DNA from: an uncultured Allomuricauda sp.
GTDB lineage: Bacteria; Bacteroidota; Bacteroidia; Flavobacteriales; Flavobacteriaceae
NCBI RefSeq assembly: GCF_947499585.1
Contig: NZ_CANMOO010000005.1
Location: 62,001-126,000 of the forward strand
Direction of reading: 5' to 3'
Length of the DNA: 64,000 nt
Shown here: piece by piece, positions 50,308 to 59,802 of the stretch
Layout: the number at the start of each line of letters is the position of its first letter
Position numbering within the stretch: position 1 is the stretch's first letter
Made by a program: the position numbers and the translations under genes
The notes under the pieces: model-generated
What the model was told of the DNA's origin: nothing
What the model saw: the letters and a program-made list of their open reading frames with translations, nothing else
The model's database searches: none

Positions 50308-50544
50308 ATGAAGTCTATTGAGAATAAAAAAAGTTTCGGTAAAGGTTTATTATTTGGACTATTAGTATTGAGTTGTTTAGGACTTACAATACCCGAAAGT
50401 CAAGAAAAATCTGATGAATATCATCTTACATTCTACTCAGGTGGAACCCCTTTTGTTTACAATGCAAAAACAGGTGAATTTAAAAAGCTTAAATGGGGAG
50501 ATATTAATAAAGGCGGAAATTTAAAAGTCTTACTCGAGAAATAA
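50308..50544 (+). CDS. 78-residue secreted or anchored cassette protein
   Basis: N-terminal hydrophobic segment GKGLLFGLLVLSCLGLTIPES, possibly a lipobox-like SC, then EYHLTFYSGGTPFVYNAKTGEFKKLKWGDI. Starts 92 bases after motif A at 50198. Family unknown. Confidence 0.58.
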   Translation: MKSIENKKSFGKGLLFGLLVLSCLGLTIPESQEKSDEYHLTFYSGGTPFVYNAKTGEFKKLKWGDINKGGNLKVLLEK

Positions 50545-50551
50545 AAACGGT

Positions 50552-50603
50552 TGCCAACAATATAAGCAGCATTAAAACGACCACTTATTCGTGACCGTTC
50601 TAA
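50552..50603 (+). repeat. attC-like site S7 (compact)
   Basis: R'' TGCCAAC (50552-50558) followed by AATATAAG opposite CTTATTCGTGACCGTT, and R' GTTCTAA (50597-50603). Motif A (50602-50620) follows directly. No partner GTTGGCA stands at the start of the upstream unit, unlike S1 and S3-S6. Confidence 0.55.
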
Positions 50604-50624
50604 AAGTTCAAAAAAACGATTAAT

Positions 50625-50768
50625 ATGAATCTAAAAGAATTAATGGAAAGACTCGAATGGTACTACAGCCAGAATGGTGGAGAAATAGAAATTTTTATTG
50701 ACGGGGAGACTCGAAGAGTTAGCAATGTGAATTTTGACACGGAAAATAAAAAACTAATTATTTACTAA
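50625..50768 (+). CDS. 47-residue orphan cassette gene
   Basis: MNLKELMERLEWYYSQNGGE then IEIFIDGETRRVSNVNFDTENKKLIIY: small alpha/beta protein resembling YxiK/DUF-like modules. Four bases after motif A at 50602. Family unknown. Confidence 0.55.
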   Translation: MNLKELMERLEWYYSQNGGEIEIFIDGETRRVSNVNFDTENKKLIIY

Positions 50769-50988
50769 CCATTGGCAGATAACAAAATGAAAAATTAATT
50801 GTCAAGGCAGAACTTCTTTTTTTCCAAAGATTAGGCAAACGATTAGAATTATGCCAACTGCACAGTTCTCTTCGATTCTATACAAACATGCTATTTCTTG
50901 CCCTATTCATCGACAAAATATTTCCTCATAAAGTAAAAAATTGTACTTTGTTCATTCAACATTCTTAACCCACTGATTAGCCAAGTTT

Positions 50989-52818
50989 TTGAAAAGCTTT
51001 TTTATCAAATCGTTTTTTTTACTTTTTTCATTTGCTACTTCAATCGAAGTATACTGTCAAGATATTTCTATTGAGAATAGGACAGAAGATATTATCATAA
51101 AAAAGGATACTTCTTTTGTAAAACATGTGAATGTAACTTTTAAGGAGAGTGATCAAGTTGTTCTATATCCAATTTTTTATGATAGTGAGCTTGAAAAAAT
51201 ATCAGATATTCAGGTATATACTAAAAAAGGGAGTCGTTTTAAACCCTTAAAGGACAAGGTTGTTATAGAAGACGATGTAGAACTTGAATACATAGCAAGC
51301 AAAAAAGTAAAATCCGTCTTTATACCCCCAGGTGCTGAAGCTAGGATTTCTTATACCGTTGACTGTAAGGAGCTAATGTACTTTGCGGATTTGCGCTTTT
51401 TTTCAAATAATAAAATAGATACTTTAAAATACAACATATCTGTTCCCAATACATTCCAGTTCGCTCATAATACAATTTACAAAGATTCGCTGGAGTATAT
51501 GCGTATTGACTCCTTAAGTACAGCTACTATGACCAAATGGAATATTGAAGTTGTACCGGAAAAGACAGAACCTGATCTCTTGGCCCTCTTTGGCATATAT
51601 AGAAATAAAAAGGCGCCTTTAATGAGAACCATTGTGATACCCTCATCCTACCAAGGCGATGAGATGAAATATATGAATGATTGGTATCTACAAAAAGTAG
51701 AAACTAAAAGAGGACTGAACCCCAAGGTGCTCCAAAAAATCAATGAGCTAACTAAGGGAAAATCTGAACCCATGGAGATAATTGATATTCTTTACAGTTA
51801 TGTGAAGAACAATTTTAAATACGTGGCCATTGAAATAGGTATGGGAGCATTTATTCCAACCCATGCCAATGAGGTCTTTTCAAATAAAGAAGGGGATTGC
51901 AAAGACCTATCAAATTTTCTTTCGGAAGCTTTAAATTATAAGGGAATAGAAAGTCATATTGCACTTGCGGCCACCTATGATCATATTAGCGATTGTGATT
52001 TTCCTTCATTGAGCGCTGCAAATCATGTGGTATGCTTGGCATATTTAAATGATAGTCCCATAATTTTGGATCCCACTGACCCTATTCATTCTCCGAATAC
52101 ACCAGTTCAAAGTATACAAGACCGATCCATATTAATTGTTAATTCCAACGGCGGAGAGTGGCACAAAGCGCAAAGTTTTACTCCTGGTCAGAACTTGATT
52201 GATTATAAAATAAACTTAAAGGAAGATTCTGATAAGATGTTGATGCAAGGTGGATTCGAAGTAAAATACAATGGGATTTCAGGTAATTTTTTACGCCGTG
52301 AATTTGTACACTTGGACCAGGAAAAAACCAACGCTTCCATAAAAAAACATTTCAAATTGGTTTTTGGAAATCATCCAATTGAAGATTTTACTGTGACCCC
52401 TAGACCCAAACTAGTCGAAGCAAATGGGAAATTGTCCATAAATGGAAAAATATTCAATGATGCGGACAGTCGAATTCTGTTTCTTGATTTTTTGCCACAG
52501 CCGTTAGAAACACAAGAACGAGGTGAACTACTGGAAGGAACACATTTGGGAAGTAATTTAAGCAAGAAAGTGCGTTTGAAGATTGAAATGAAAGCAGGTT
52601 TTCAGGTTTTCAAGCCAATTGAACATAATTTTACCAACGAAGGTGTTTCTCTGACATTGAAAGTATCCTCCCCTAACGATTCTACCGTTGTCATTGACTA
52701 TGACTTTATTTGTGCCCACAATTCAGTTGACAAAGAAAACTCCAAAGCCATAAATGAGATTTTAACCTCCTTTCAAAAAATTGTAAATGACCCCATTATT
52801 CTTAAGAAAAAAGGTTGA
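50989..52818 (+). CDS. DUF3857 plus transglutaminase-like protein
   Basis: 609 residues from a TTG start (no in-frame ATG nearby; the TTG gives the signal MKSFFIKSFFLLFSFATSIEVYCQ). N-terminal DUF3857 beta domain, then transglutaminase-like domain with KEGDCKDLSNFLSEALNYKG (catalytic Cys), SAANHVVCLAYLND (His) and ILDPTDP (Asp). Secreted. Its last 32 bases overlap the next gene, which also begins with DUF3857. It lies between motif A copies at 50602 and 54851. Confidence 0.8.
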   Translation: MKSFFIKSFFLLFSFATSIEVYCQDISIENRTEDIIIKKDTSFVKHVNVTFKESDQVVLYPIFYDSELEKISDIQVYTKKGSRFKPLKDKVVIEDDVELEYIASKKVKSVFIPPGAEARISYTVDCKELMYFADLRFFSNNKIDTLKYNISVPNTFQFAHNTIYKDSLEYMRIDSLSTATMTKWNIEVVPEKTEPDLLALFGIYRNKKAPLMRTIVIPSSYQGDEMKYMNDWYLQKVETKRGLNPKVLQKINELTKGKSEPMEIIDILYSYVKNNFKYVAIEIGMGAFIPTHANEVFSNKEGDCKDLSNFLSEALNYKGIESHIALAATYDHISDCDFPSLSAANHVVCLAYLNDSPIILDPTDPIHSPNTPVQSIQDRSILIVNSNGGEWHKAQSFTPGQNLIDYKINLKEDSDKMLMQGGFEVKYNGISGNFLRREFVHLDQEKTNASIKKHFKLVFGNHPIEDFTVTPRPKLVEANGKLSINGKIFNDADSRILFLDFLPQPLETQERGELLEGTHLGSNLSKKVRLKIEMKAGFQVFKPIEHNFTNEGVSLTLKVSSPNDSTVVIDYDFICAHNSVDKENSKAINEILTSFQKIVNDPIILKKKG

Positions 52819-54811
52819 AACATATATTGTTTTATACATTTTAATTGCATTGCCAATCGGCCTTTTAGCTAATGATAGCATCCCCAATTCCAACTTTCTT
52901 GAGTATTGCAAAAAATCGGATGCTTATTTAAAATATTCATACATCGACGTCACCTATTCCAAAAACTGGGGCAGTTATAGAAGATTCGTTTCGGTAAACA
53001 ATAAACTGGTTGTAAATAGTAGGGCCGGAGTCGAAAAGTTTGCTTACTTAAACTTGACGGAGTATATGAGCAATAACATGTACGAGATTGAGGTTAAGAC
53101 CTTAAAAGCAGACGGAACTGTTATAGAATTGGATTCCAGTAAAGTTTTCCAACTAAAGTCCAACGAAAAGAAATTAGGGCCAATAAATTATCCCATTCCC
53201 GGGGTTGAACCCGGGGACACAATTGAAACCTCCTATACATATACTAAATACACCAAGATGCATGAAATGATAGATTTTGTGAATCTATATGCCAATGTTC
53301 CAAGCCTGAATAGTGAATATTCTATAAAGTCCGACCCAGAACTCCTCGTTAGGTATAAAACATACAATGGATTTCCCGAACCTCAAATAATATCAAACGA
53401 CACATTGATCTACTGTGTATTTAAAATGGAGAAAATTAAGGGTCTTGAGGAAAACGAGAATACCTGTACACCTTGTGAATTGCCTTACATGTATTACTCC
53501 ATGGAAAAACGCGATAGCGAACTTAGAAAATGGAAGGATGTGTACAATCAGGAATTCAATTTCATTACCCAACCTGTTTCCCTGGATAATAAAAACTCAT
53601 CGTATTACGGCAGATGGAAAAGGAACGTGATCGGTGAAGCGAAGGATAGCAGCAAATATTACAAATTCAAGCTTTTGCACCAAGATGTCCTGAACAATAT
53701 TAAAATGGAACCACCTAAAAAAGGTGAATTATTGAAACCCAGTGGCTATTTCCTTAAGGAAAAACGCTTTAACCCACTTAGTATCCGTAGACTATATAGG
53801 CGATTATTAGAGGACTTGGAGATTAAATATTGGGCCGTGTTTGCCCGAAGCAAACGTGGCGGAAAAATTGATCCTTATTATATTAGAAAAGGGGAGTACG
53901 ATCACATATTTTTTGCCTATAATGATGAAAAGGGCGTAATGAACCTACTTTATCCCCACGAGGCCCTTTACAAATACCAGATTAACGAAATTCCCACCTC
54001 AATTTACAATACAGATGCCGTTATAGCTCAACCCTATTTGATAAAGAAAATCAGGAAAAAGGACAAATTTATAGGATATGACCTTGAACTGGCCGAGGCC
54101 GATTCAGTTACCGTGAACATGGTCAAGTTACCGGGGCCCAGCTCGCATCACAATTATGTAAAACAGGTTTTTTACAGCAACGTAGATCTGGAAAAAAAGG
54201 TAACACCTGTTAAATATAGATTTTCTGTATCCGGGGGACTGTATACCGAGTTGAAAAGTTTTTTTGAGTTACTGGCACAAGATGAAGAAGCCAGTGATTT
54301 TTATGAAGCATTGGATGAATTTGAGGGAGACGAAGACCTGATAGAAATCGACACAATTACCGGGGCAAGTTTTAAGGACGTCAAACCTTTTAGCTATACA
54401 ATGAATGCGGAAGGCACTTTGAATGGCGCCATGTCCTTTTTAAATAGCCAAATGGTCAGTATTTCACTGGACAAACTGATTCAACACAATCAAATTGAAA
54501 GTGATCAGGAAACGGCGGACCTAAATTATTATCTCGATTATGGTTATTCGGATTATTTGATGGCAATATTTAAGTTTCCGAATGATGTGGAAATTCTTGA
54601 TATTGATGGGTATGACGTTGATTTTAAAAATGATTATGGGGAATATCTATTTAAATTAAAATTGGTGGGAGGAAACGAAGTTACACTTCAATCCAATTAT
54701 AAGATCAATAAGGAAATGATTCCTAAAGATGAATACGGGCACTTGAAGAAAATAAACCAATTACTTCAGGAAATAAAGAACAGACGGATACTGATAAAGA
54801 TTAAAAATTAA
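52787..54811 (+). CDS. DUF3857-domain secreted protein without transglutaminase core
   Basis: 674 residues, signal region TYIVLYILIALPIGLLAN. DUF3857-like N-terminal half (SYIDVTYSKNWGSYRRFVSV, EIEVKTLKADGTVIELDSSKVFQLKSN, YPIPGVEPGDTIETSYTY). No Cys-His-Asp transglutaminase site is visible. The 32-base overlap suggests coupling to the upstream gene, and the pair may act together in surface or periplasmic protein handling. Confidence 0.78.
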   Translation: MTPLFLRKKVETYIVLYILIALPIGLLANDSIPNSNFLEYCKKSDAYLKYSYIDVTYSKNWGSYRRFVSVNNKLVVNSRAGVEKFAYLNLTEYMSNNMYEIEVKTLKADGTVIELDSSKVFQLKSNEKKLGPINYPIPGVEPGDTIETSYTYTKYTKMHEMIDFVNLYANVPSLNSEYSIKSDPELLVRYKTYNGFPEPQIISNDTLIYCVFKMEKIKGLEENENTCTPCELPYMYYSMEKRDSELRKWKDVYNQEFNFITQPVSLDNKNSSYYGRWKRNVIGEAKDSSKYYKFKLLHQDVLNNIKMEPPKKGELLKPSGYFLKEKRFNPLSIRRLYRRLLEDLEIKYWAVFARSKRGGKIDPYYIRKGEYDHIFFAYNDEKGVMNLLYPHEALYKYQINEIPTSIYNTDAVIAQPYLIKKIRKKDKFIGYDLELAEADSVTVNMVKLPGPSSHHNYVKQVFYSNVDLEKKVTPVKYRFSVSGGLYTELKSFFELLAQDEEASDFYEALDEFEGDEDLIEIDTITGASFKDVKPFSYTMNAEGTLNGAMSFLNSQMVSISLDKLIQHNQIESDQETADLNYYLDYGYSDYLMAIFKFPNDVEILDIDGYDVDFKNDYGEYLFKLKLVGGNEVTLQSNYKINKEMIPKDEYGHLKKINQLLQEIKNRRILIKIKN

Positions 54812-54873
54812 CACCCACTGCAACACTTTTAAGTTATGCCGGTACTGAATCAAAGTTCAATAAAACGATAAAA

Positions 54874-55017
54874 ATGTCTCACAAGCGAAAAGGCCAACTA
54901 ACAACACATGGTGAATGGGCCAAGCATTTAAGAAAGTTTGGCAAACGCCTCTTCTGGAAAGGTGAAAGAAAGGCTGAAAAAAGGCTCATTGAAAAACGGT
55001 CCAAGGAAATTGGATAA
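54874..55017 (+). CDS. 47-residue highly basic protein between two motif A copies
   Basis: MSHKRKGQLTTHGEWAKHLR then KFGKRLFWKGERKAEKRLIEKRSKEIG; about 19 Lys/Arg. Follows motif A (54851-54869) by four bases and ends five bases before the next copy (55022). It may bind nucleic acid or ribosomes; inference only. The whole unit is about 171 bases. Confidence 0.6.
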   Translation: MSHKRKGQLTTHGEWAKHLRKFGKRLFWKGERKAEKRLIEKRSKEIG

Positions 55018-55211
55018 ATGTAGAGTTTAAATAAAGGATGGACGCTTAATTTTGCTCGACAAATTTAGGAACCAACCTCTGTAAAAAGCCCTAACCAAAA
55101 CATATAAGCAAAAATACCACATGTAACCTCTGTATTAGCTTTTGAAACGTCTCTGGCAAAGCATCCATGGTTTATTCTATAATTTTATTCCATAATATAA
55201 ATCTTAGAATT

Positions 55212-56291
55212 ATGAAGCGGCCAATTTTACATCTTATTTTTACATTACTGCTCATCAGTATTTCCCATCACGTATTTGGTCAAAACACCTATGAAGACCT
55301 CCAAGGCCGTTTTGTCCTAGATCTGCCCAAAAGCTGGGCATTGGAACCTCAAACCAATGATAAAGTCTATATCTTCAAAGGAAAAGACAAATCACTTATC
55401 GTTGAATACAACGAAGATGATAATGATATTGACCAATTGTTTTTAAACGGTCTGGCCACCTTAAAATCCTCTGGGCTATCAAATCCTGAAACGCATACTG
55501 AAACAAAGTACCTGAAAATAAATGGCCTTCCGACCAAGTGGGGAATTTACAAATCCGATTATAATGCTTCGGGCATTACGGTTACCCTATACGGCTTGGT
55601 AGGGAGTCTAGGTCTGCAAGATCAGGGTCTTTACGCCATAGCGATCCTGAATGAAAAAGATCTTAAGAAATGGGAGGCCATTATTGAAAACATCTTTCAA
55701 AGTTTTCGACTCCCAGGGGAACAGCTAAGTGGTGTCCAGGAGATCAGCAGCTTAGAGACGACCAATAATTCGGATGTTTCCCAGACCGCAATGACCAATG
55801 GAACAACCGCTAATGAAGAAGATAGCCCTTCTAAAAAAAGTGCTCCCACACGCTGGACCCACAACGAATTTTCAATTACCCTGCCCGAAGGGTGGCATGA
55901 ACAAGAGGGTAACAGGGCCATGGAAAAGGAAATGATCGGTTGGTTCAACTATGAACCCATTGCCGGAGCCAACTCGATGTTATTCTGTTACCAGGGCATT
56001 ATATGGAATCGAAAGTTGATATCACAAACGGCCGACAAAACCGTCAAGGCCGCCATGCCCGACGCCGAACTTATCAAAAGCCACGTAACCAAATTGGCCA
56101 ACAATAAAAAAGCCAATGTCCTGGTTTATACGGGAACCGGGGTTTCCAATGGTAATGAGGTGGAGCTGGGTTCGGTAAACATCATTTATCGGGGCGGTAA
56201 ATGTGTCCTGCATCAATTTAGTCTGGGTCCCTCAAAAGAGATAGCCACTTTGGAAAAGCAGCTGTTGGCCATCGCTAATTCCGTAGAATAA
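55212..56291 (+). CDS. secreted protein of unknown family
   Basis: 359 residues from the ATG at 55212 (signal MKRPILHLIFTLLLISISHHVFGQ); the earlier ATG at 55167 adds 15 residues before the signal. Two related beta-rich halves (~25-180 and ~225-355) resembling PsbP/DcrB-like folds: GRFVLDLPKSWALEPQTNDKVYIFKG and NEFSITLPEGWHEQEGN, joined by an acidic Ser/Thr linker. Seven bases before the next gene, so likely an operon. Confidence 0.65.
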   Translation: MKRPILHLIFTLLLISISHHVFGQNTYEDLQGRFVLDLPKSWALEPQTNDKVYIFKGKDKSLIVEYNEDDNDIDQLFLNGLATLKSSGLSNPETHTETKYLKINGLPTKWGIYKSDYNASGITVTLYGLVGSLGLQDQGLYAIAILNEKDLKKWEAIIENIFQSFRLPGEQLSGVQEISSLETTNNSDVSQTAMTNGTTANEEDSPSKKSAPTRWTHNEFSITLPEGWHEQEGNRAMEKEMIGWFNYEPIAGANSMLFCYQGIIWNRKLISQTADKTVKAAMPDAELIKSHVTKLANNKKANVLVYTGTGVSNGNEVELGSVNIIYRGGKCVLHQFSLGPSKEIATLEKQLLAIANSVE

Positions 56292-56298
56292 TGTAATC

Positions 56299-58179
56299 AT
56301 GGAAACCAGATCCAAAATAGGGTGGATTTTATACCTTGTCGTATTCACAATACATATAGGGCATGCACAAAAAGAACTCTGGATGTCGTCTTCTGACGCC
56401 AATATAAGTAAACGGGCACAAAGGCAACCCCCTCCGAAATTCCAAATTCCGACAGGAGCATCGCATATTGATAATATGCAATTAATTGGCCCAGATCGGC
56501 TTTTGGTGGGATTGCGTGAAGATGCTCAAGGCGTTCCCAACGCCGATTACCTTTTAATAGATACTCGCAAGGGAGAAGTAATTTGGCGTTATCCCCGGGA
56601 GAATGGAGAATATCAAATCTATTTGATTTTTGATGATTTGTTATTGGTAAGGGTCAATGGTGAAAAAAAGACCGATTTCTTGGCCTTGGACCCCGCAAAC
56701 GGTACTGAGAAATGGAGGCGAAGTTTCAAAAGTAAAAACATGTCCTTTTTACCGGTGCTTCCGAGTGGGCAAATATGGGCTTTTCACGACACTTCAAAAA
56801 AAGTACGGATTATCGGTTTTAATATCATTGATGGGCAAATCCTTTGGCAATCGGAAAGGGCCGGATCAATAGAAAATTCGTCTTTACCTGTTGTCCATGC
56901 CCCGTATGTCTTTACTACTTTCGACGGCCTAAAAGCGCTTGAATCCCAAACGGGTACGGTCTTATATAACATTCCGGAACTTCAATTGCATGCACTATCG
57001 CCCCCCTTGGAATTTGATGACTCACATATCTATGTCATCACAAAATACAATCAACTGGCCATTGTCGATAAGGCGTCCGGAACCATCATGTCCCGCACGC
57101 AATTACCGGATACGATTACGTTTACCAATGTATATCACCAAGATGGCGTCCTATATCTCCGAGGGTTCGATGAGCAGGCATCGCATTATTTGATCGCTTT
57201 CTCCGTAACCGATAAAAAAGAGCTTTGGCGGTACACGACCGACGAACCACTACTGAGCAACCTGGTGCTACACGAGGGAAAATTGTTCATTGGAACGGCA
57301 AGTTCCTTAATAGCCTTAAACAGTACTAATGGCAATCAGATGCTGGCCGTGAAGGTCACCGATACCGGAAGAAATTACCCCGTTACACTTAGGGAGGTAG
57401 CAGGGCGTATTGTTTTTGTGGGAGAACTGGTCATCGCGGCTTATGATGTCACTACTGGAATCCAAAAGTATAAACATGGGATGAGTCCGTTGGGCCCTGA
57501 CCTACACCTCAACGGTCTTGATGCTTCCATTCCGAACCTCAAAGAAGAACTGGGTAAACTGAAAGCGAGTTCTTCCTCCGGACTGGGAGCTATGGCAAAT
57601 GCCGAAACACGATCCTATCAGCAGATGGCCAACAGACATTATTCCGATTATTTGAGCTATAAAAACTCCGGAAATTATTCTTCAAGCCAACATAGTTATA
57701 CGCGCTATAGAATTTCTAACGAGATGGCCAAAACACAGGCAACCGTAGCCATGGCCATTTCCCTTGCAGAATTGGGAGGCGCCATTGCAAAGGGGATGAA
57801 AGCTGCAGCGGTCAAGGCATCCATTGAGAAGCAAGAGCTTTTTAGAAAATCCATACTGGACGTGTATTCCCGATCCCAGTCAGCAGCATATATCTATAGA
57901 CCCCATATGGCGTATCACGGTAGCAACGATCAATTCGCGACTTTGAGTTTAATTCACTTGCCTAGCGGTAAAATACGCCGCACTTATTTATCGCCCATAT
58001 ATCAAAGTTACGGCCTTTGGAACTTGATAGATTTTGAAAACAAAACGGTGTATCATCATGGTATAGGCATGAACCCTGCGCTTTACAGGTTGAGTAAAGC
58101 CAGAAAGTCAACACTTTTTTCTAAAATTAAAACCATTGAGACATTTATTATGGCTGTACCGCTTACGATGCAGGAATAA
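56299..58179 (+). CDS. PQQ-like beta-propeller protein
   Basis: 626 residues. Signal peptide ending HIGHAQ, then PQQ-like repeats: DTRKGEVIWRYPRENG, DPANGTEKWRRSF, NIIDGQILWQSE, ESQTGTVLYNIPE, VTDKKELWRYTTDEPLLS, NSTNGNQML. The last 170 residues form a Ser/Tyr-rich and helical extension (SSSGLGAMANAETRSYQQMANRHYSDYLSYKNSGNYSS) then a beta-rich end. Cofactor-free propellers of this type usually bind proteins or glycans. Confidence 0.75.
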   Translation: METRSKIGWILYLVVFTIHIGHAQKELWMSSSDANISKRAQRQPPPKFQIPTGASHIDNMQLIGPDRLLVGLREDAQGVPNADYLLIDTRKGEVIWRYPRENGEYQIYLIFDDLLLVRVNGEKKTDFLALDPANGTEKWRRSFKSKNMSFLPVLPSGQIWAFHDTSKKVRIIGFNIIDGQILWQSERAGSIENSSLPVVHAPYVFTTFDGLKALESQTGTVLYNIPELQLHALSPPLEFDDSHIYVITKYNQLAIVDKASGTIMSRTQLPDTITFTNVYHQDGVLYLRGFDEQASHYLIAFSVTDKKELWRYTTDEPLLSNLVLHEGKLFIGTASSLIALNSTNGNQMLAVKVTDTGRNYPVTLREVAGRIVFVGELVIAAYDVTTGIQKYKHGMSPLGPDLHLNGLDASIPNLKEELGKLKASSSSGLGAMANAETRSYQQMANRHYSDYLSYKNSGNYSSSQHSYTRYRISNEMAKTQATVAMAISLAELGGAIAKGMKAAAVKASIEKQELFRKSILDVYSRSQSAAYIYRPHMAYHGSNDQFATLSLIHLPSGKIRRTYLSPIYQSYGLWNLIDFENKTVYHHGIGMNPALYRLSKARKSTLFSKIKTIETFIMAVPLTMQE

Positions 58180-58344
58180 GGTATGAACTTAATTAGGATT
58201 TTAAATTTGTGAAAACAGATAAAGTCATAAAGTTCGAATAAAGGATTAATTCCTTTAAGACTCGGCTTATCTCTATATTCTTTTAAAAAAGAAACAAAAT
58301 CTTGAAGTATTTCTTAATTTGAACCTATATAAAACCCGGTACCC

Positions 58345-58917
58345 TTGAAAATGGAATTTGGTAAATATTTGGATGTTAGGGATGGGCGAGAATATCGAAC
58401 CGTAAAGCTTAAAGACGGGAAGGAGTGGTTTGTAGAAAACTTGGATTATAATCTTGCAGGGACAAAGAAGTATTCAGGACTCATAAATCCTAATTTTGAA
58501 GGAACTAATTATGGTAGACAGTACACCCATGATCAAGCAATCCGCTCCGTTCCAGAGGGAACACACTTGCCAACCAGGAAGGAATGGGTGGAAATGGTGG
58601 AAAGATACGTCGTTTTTGGACCTGGCGAATCAGGTCCCTTTCTAGTTAGGCTGGACGAAAACGACCAAGATTGGAAAAGCTACCATGTTCTTGCCGAGGG
58701 AGGCAAAGTTCCACTCTTTCTCGGTCCAGTAAATCTAAGGCTAAACTTATCGTTTTGGAACGGTGATAAATCGGCTGTGGTTTTTTTTCCTATACAAGCG
58801 AGATTCGATGTTTTCAATAACATAAAAAATCTTCCTCCATATGGATACTGCTATTCCTTGAGAAACTTTGCCGAAATTAAAGATCAACCTATGTTCGTAC
58901 GCTGCATTGTGGATTAA
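58345..58917 (+). CDS. FISUMP-type (Fibrobacter paralogous) domain protein
   Basis: 190 residues with DGREYRTVKLKDGKEWFVENLDYNLAGTKKYSGL and GTHLPTRKEWVEMVERY, the FISUMP signature of Bacteroidota/Fibrobacteres surface proteins. No signal peptide is apparent. It lies 98 bases after motif A at 58229 and ends with CVRCIVD-like MFVRCIVD. Function unknown. Confidence 0.7.
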   Translation: MKMEFGKYLDVRDGREYRTVKLKDGKEWFVENLDYNLAGTKKYSGLINPNFEGTNYGRQYTHDQAIRSVPEGTHLPTRKEWVEMVERYVVFGPGESGPFLVRLDENDQDWKSYHVLAEGGKVPLFLGPVNLRLNLSFWNGDKSAVVFFPIQARFDVFNNIKNLPPYGYCYSLRNFAEIKDQPMFVRCIVD

Positions 58918-59073
58918 AAACGATTAAGCAAATCATTTTTAAAACTTTGGTATTGAATGGGATTGTATGAAAAAAGGCTATCCAGTCTCAGCTTTTCACT
59001 CCCATACCATTTAAGTAATCCATCAAAAGTAATAATGCCGGATATGAACCCAACCCTGTTTGAAACTTTCATA

Positions 59074-59565
59074 TTAATTTCTTGTCAAAGCTAGGCTGAT
59101 ATCAGCTGGATCAGGGGTTCCGTCACCATTAAAATCAAATTCTGAAGGCCCACCAATGAATAAATTGTTTGCTCCATTGAGCTGTATTTGAAAAAGTTCA
59201 TAATCATCAGGGGCATCCCCATCAAAACGCACAACCAAAAGTTCTTCATCAAAACACAAGTCTCCAGAAGACCGGGCATTGGGTCCATCAGATTCTGTAA
59301 TGTTAAGGGTAAAGTTGCCATTAGACTGGATGGAGAGAGTAACTGTTCCACCTTCGGCCACAACATCCACCACCTGAATGGGTTCTGTGGAAACATTAAA
59401 AAACCTGGCCTCTGTCGCCGTCCAATTTCCAGAAATATCGGAAACTGAAAAATTTGTGCCCTCTATGGAACAATCTGGCCCTTCATCGTCTTCACTGCAT
59501 GAAACCAAGGAACAGCCGACCCATAAAAGGGCTAGCATAGGGTAGAAAAATCTTTGTTTAATCAT
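59074..59565 (-). CDS. lipocalin-like lipoprotein with dockerin-like tail
   Basis: 163 residues from the ATG at 59565 (MIKQRFFYPMLALLWVGCSL, lipobox near GCSLVSC); the frame extends to 59589. A lipocalin-type start FSVSDISGNWTATEARF and a C-terminal EFDFNGDGTPDPADISLALTRN that resembles a calcium-binding dockerin/EF-hand loop. Only minus-strand gene of the region. Probably monocistronic. Confidence 0.65.
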   Translation of the reverse strand: MIKQRFFYPMLALLWVGCSLVSCSEDDEGPDCSIEGTNFSVSDISGNWTATEARFFNVSTEPIQVVDVVAEGGTVTLSIQSNGNFTLNITESDGPNARSSGDLCFDEELLVVRFDGDAPDDYELFQIQLNGANNLFIGGPSEFDFNGDGTPDPADISLALTRN

Positions 59566-59802
59566 CGAAAAACTGCCTTTATATCTCATGTCATTGGATT
59601 TTTTGGGTTATTGGAAAACTTCATTTATTTATATGATTAAAAGTACTTGATGACCTCCCTTTGCCTTACTACCCATGTTTCAATTTTTAATACTAAGGTT
59701 ACACCTATACATCTTATTATCAGTGAAATCAGTTTTAATTCTTGAGATAAAAGCGATATAAACCTTATCTTAGTAGAAGTACTGGAAACCCATCCTAACC
59801 AT

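Noticed and set aside
36383..50620. A CRISPR array
   Set aside because: Motif A repeats are only about 19 bases, spacing varies from 150 to several thousand bases, and the intervals are coding. No cas genes are present.
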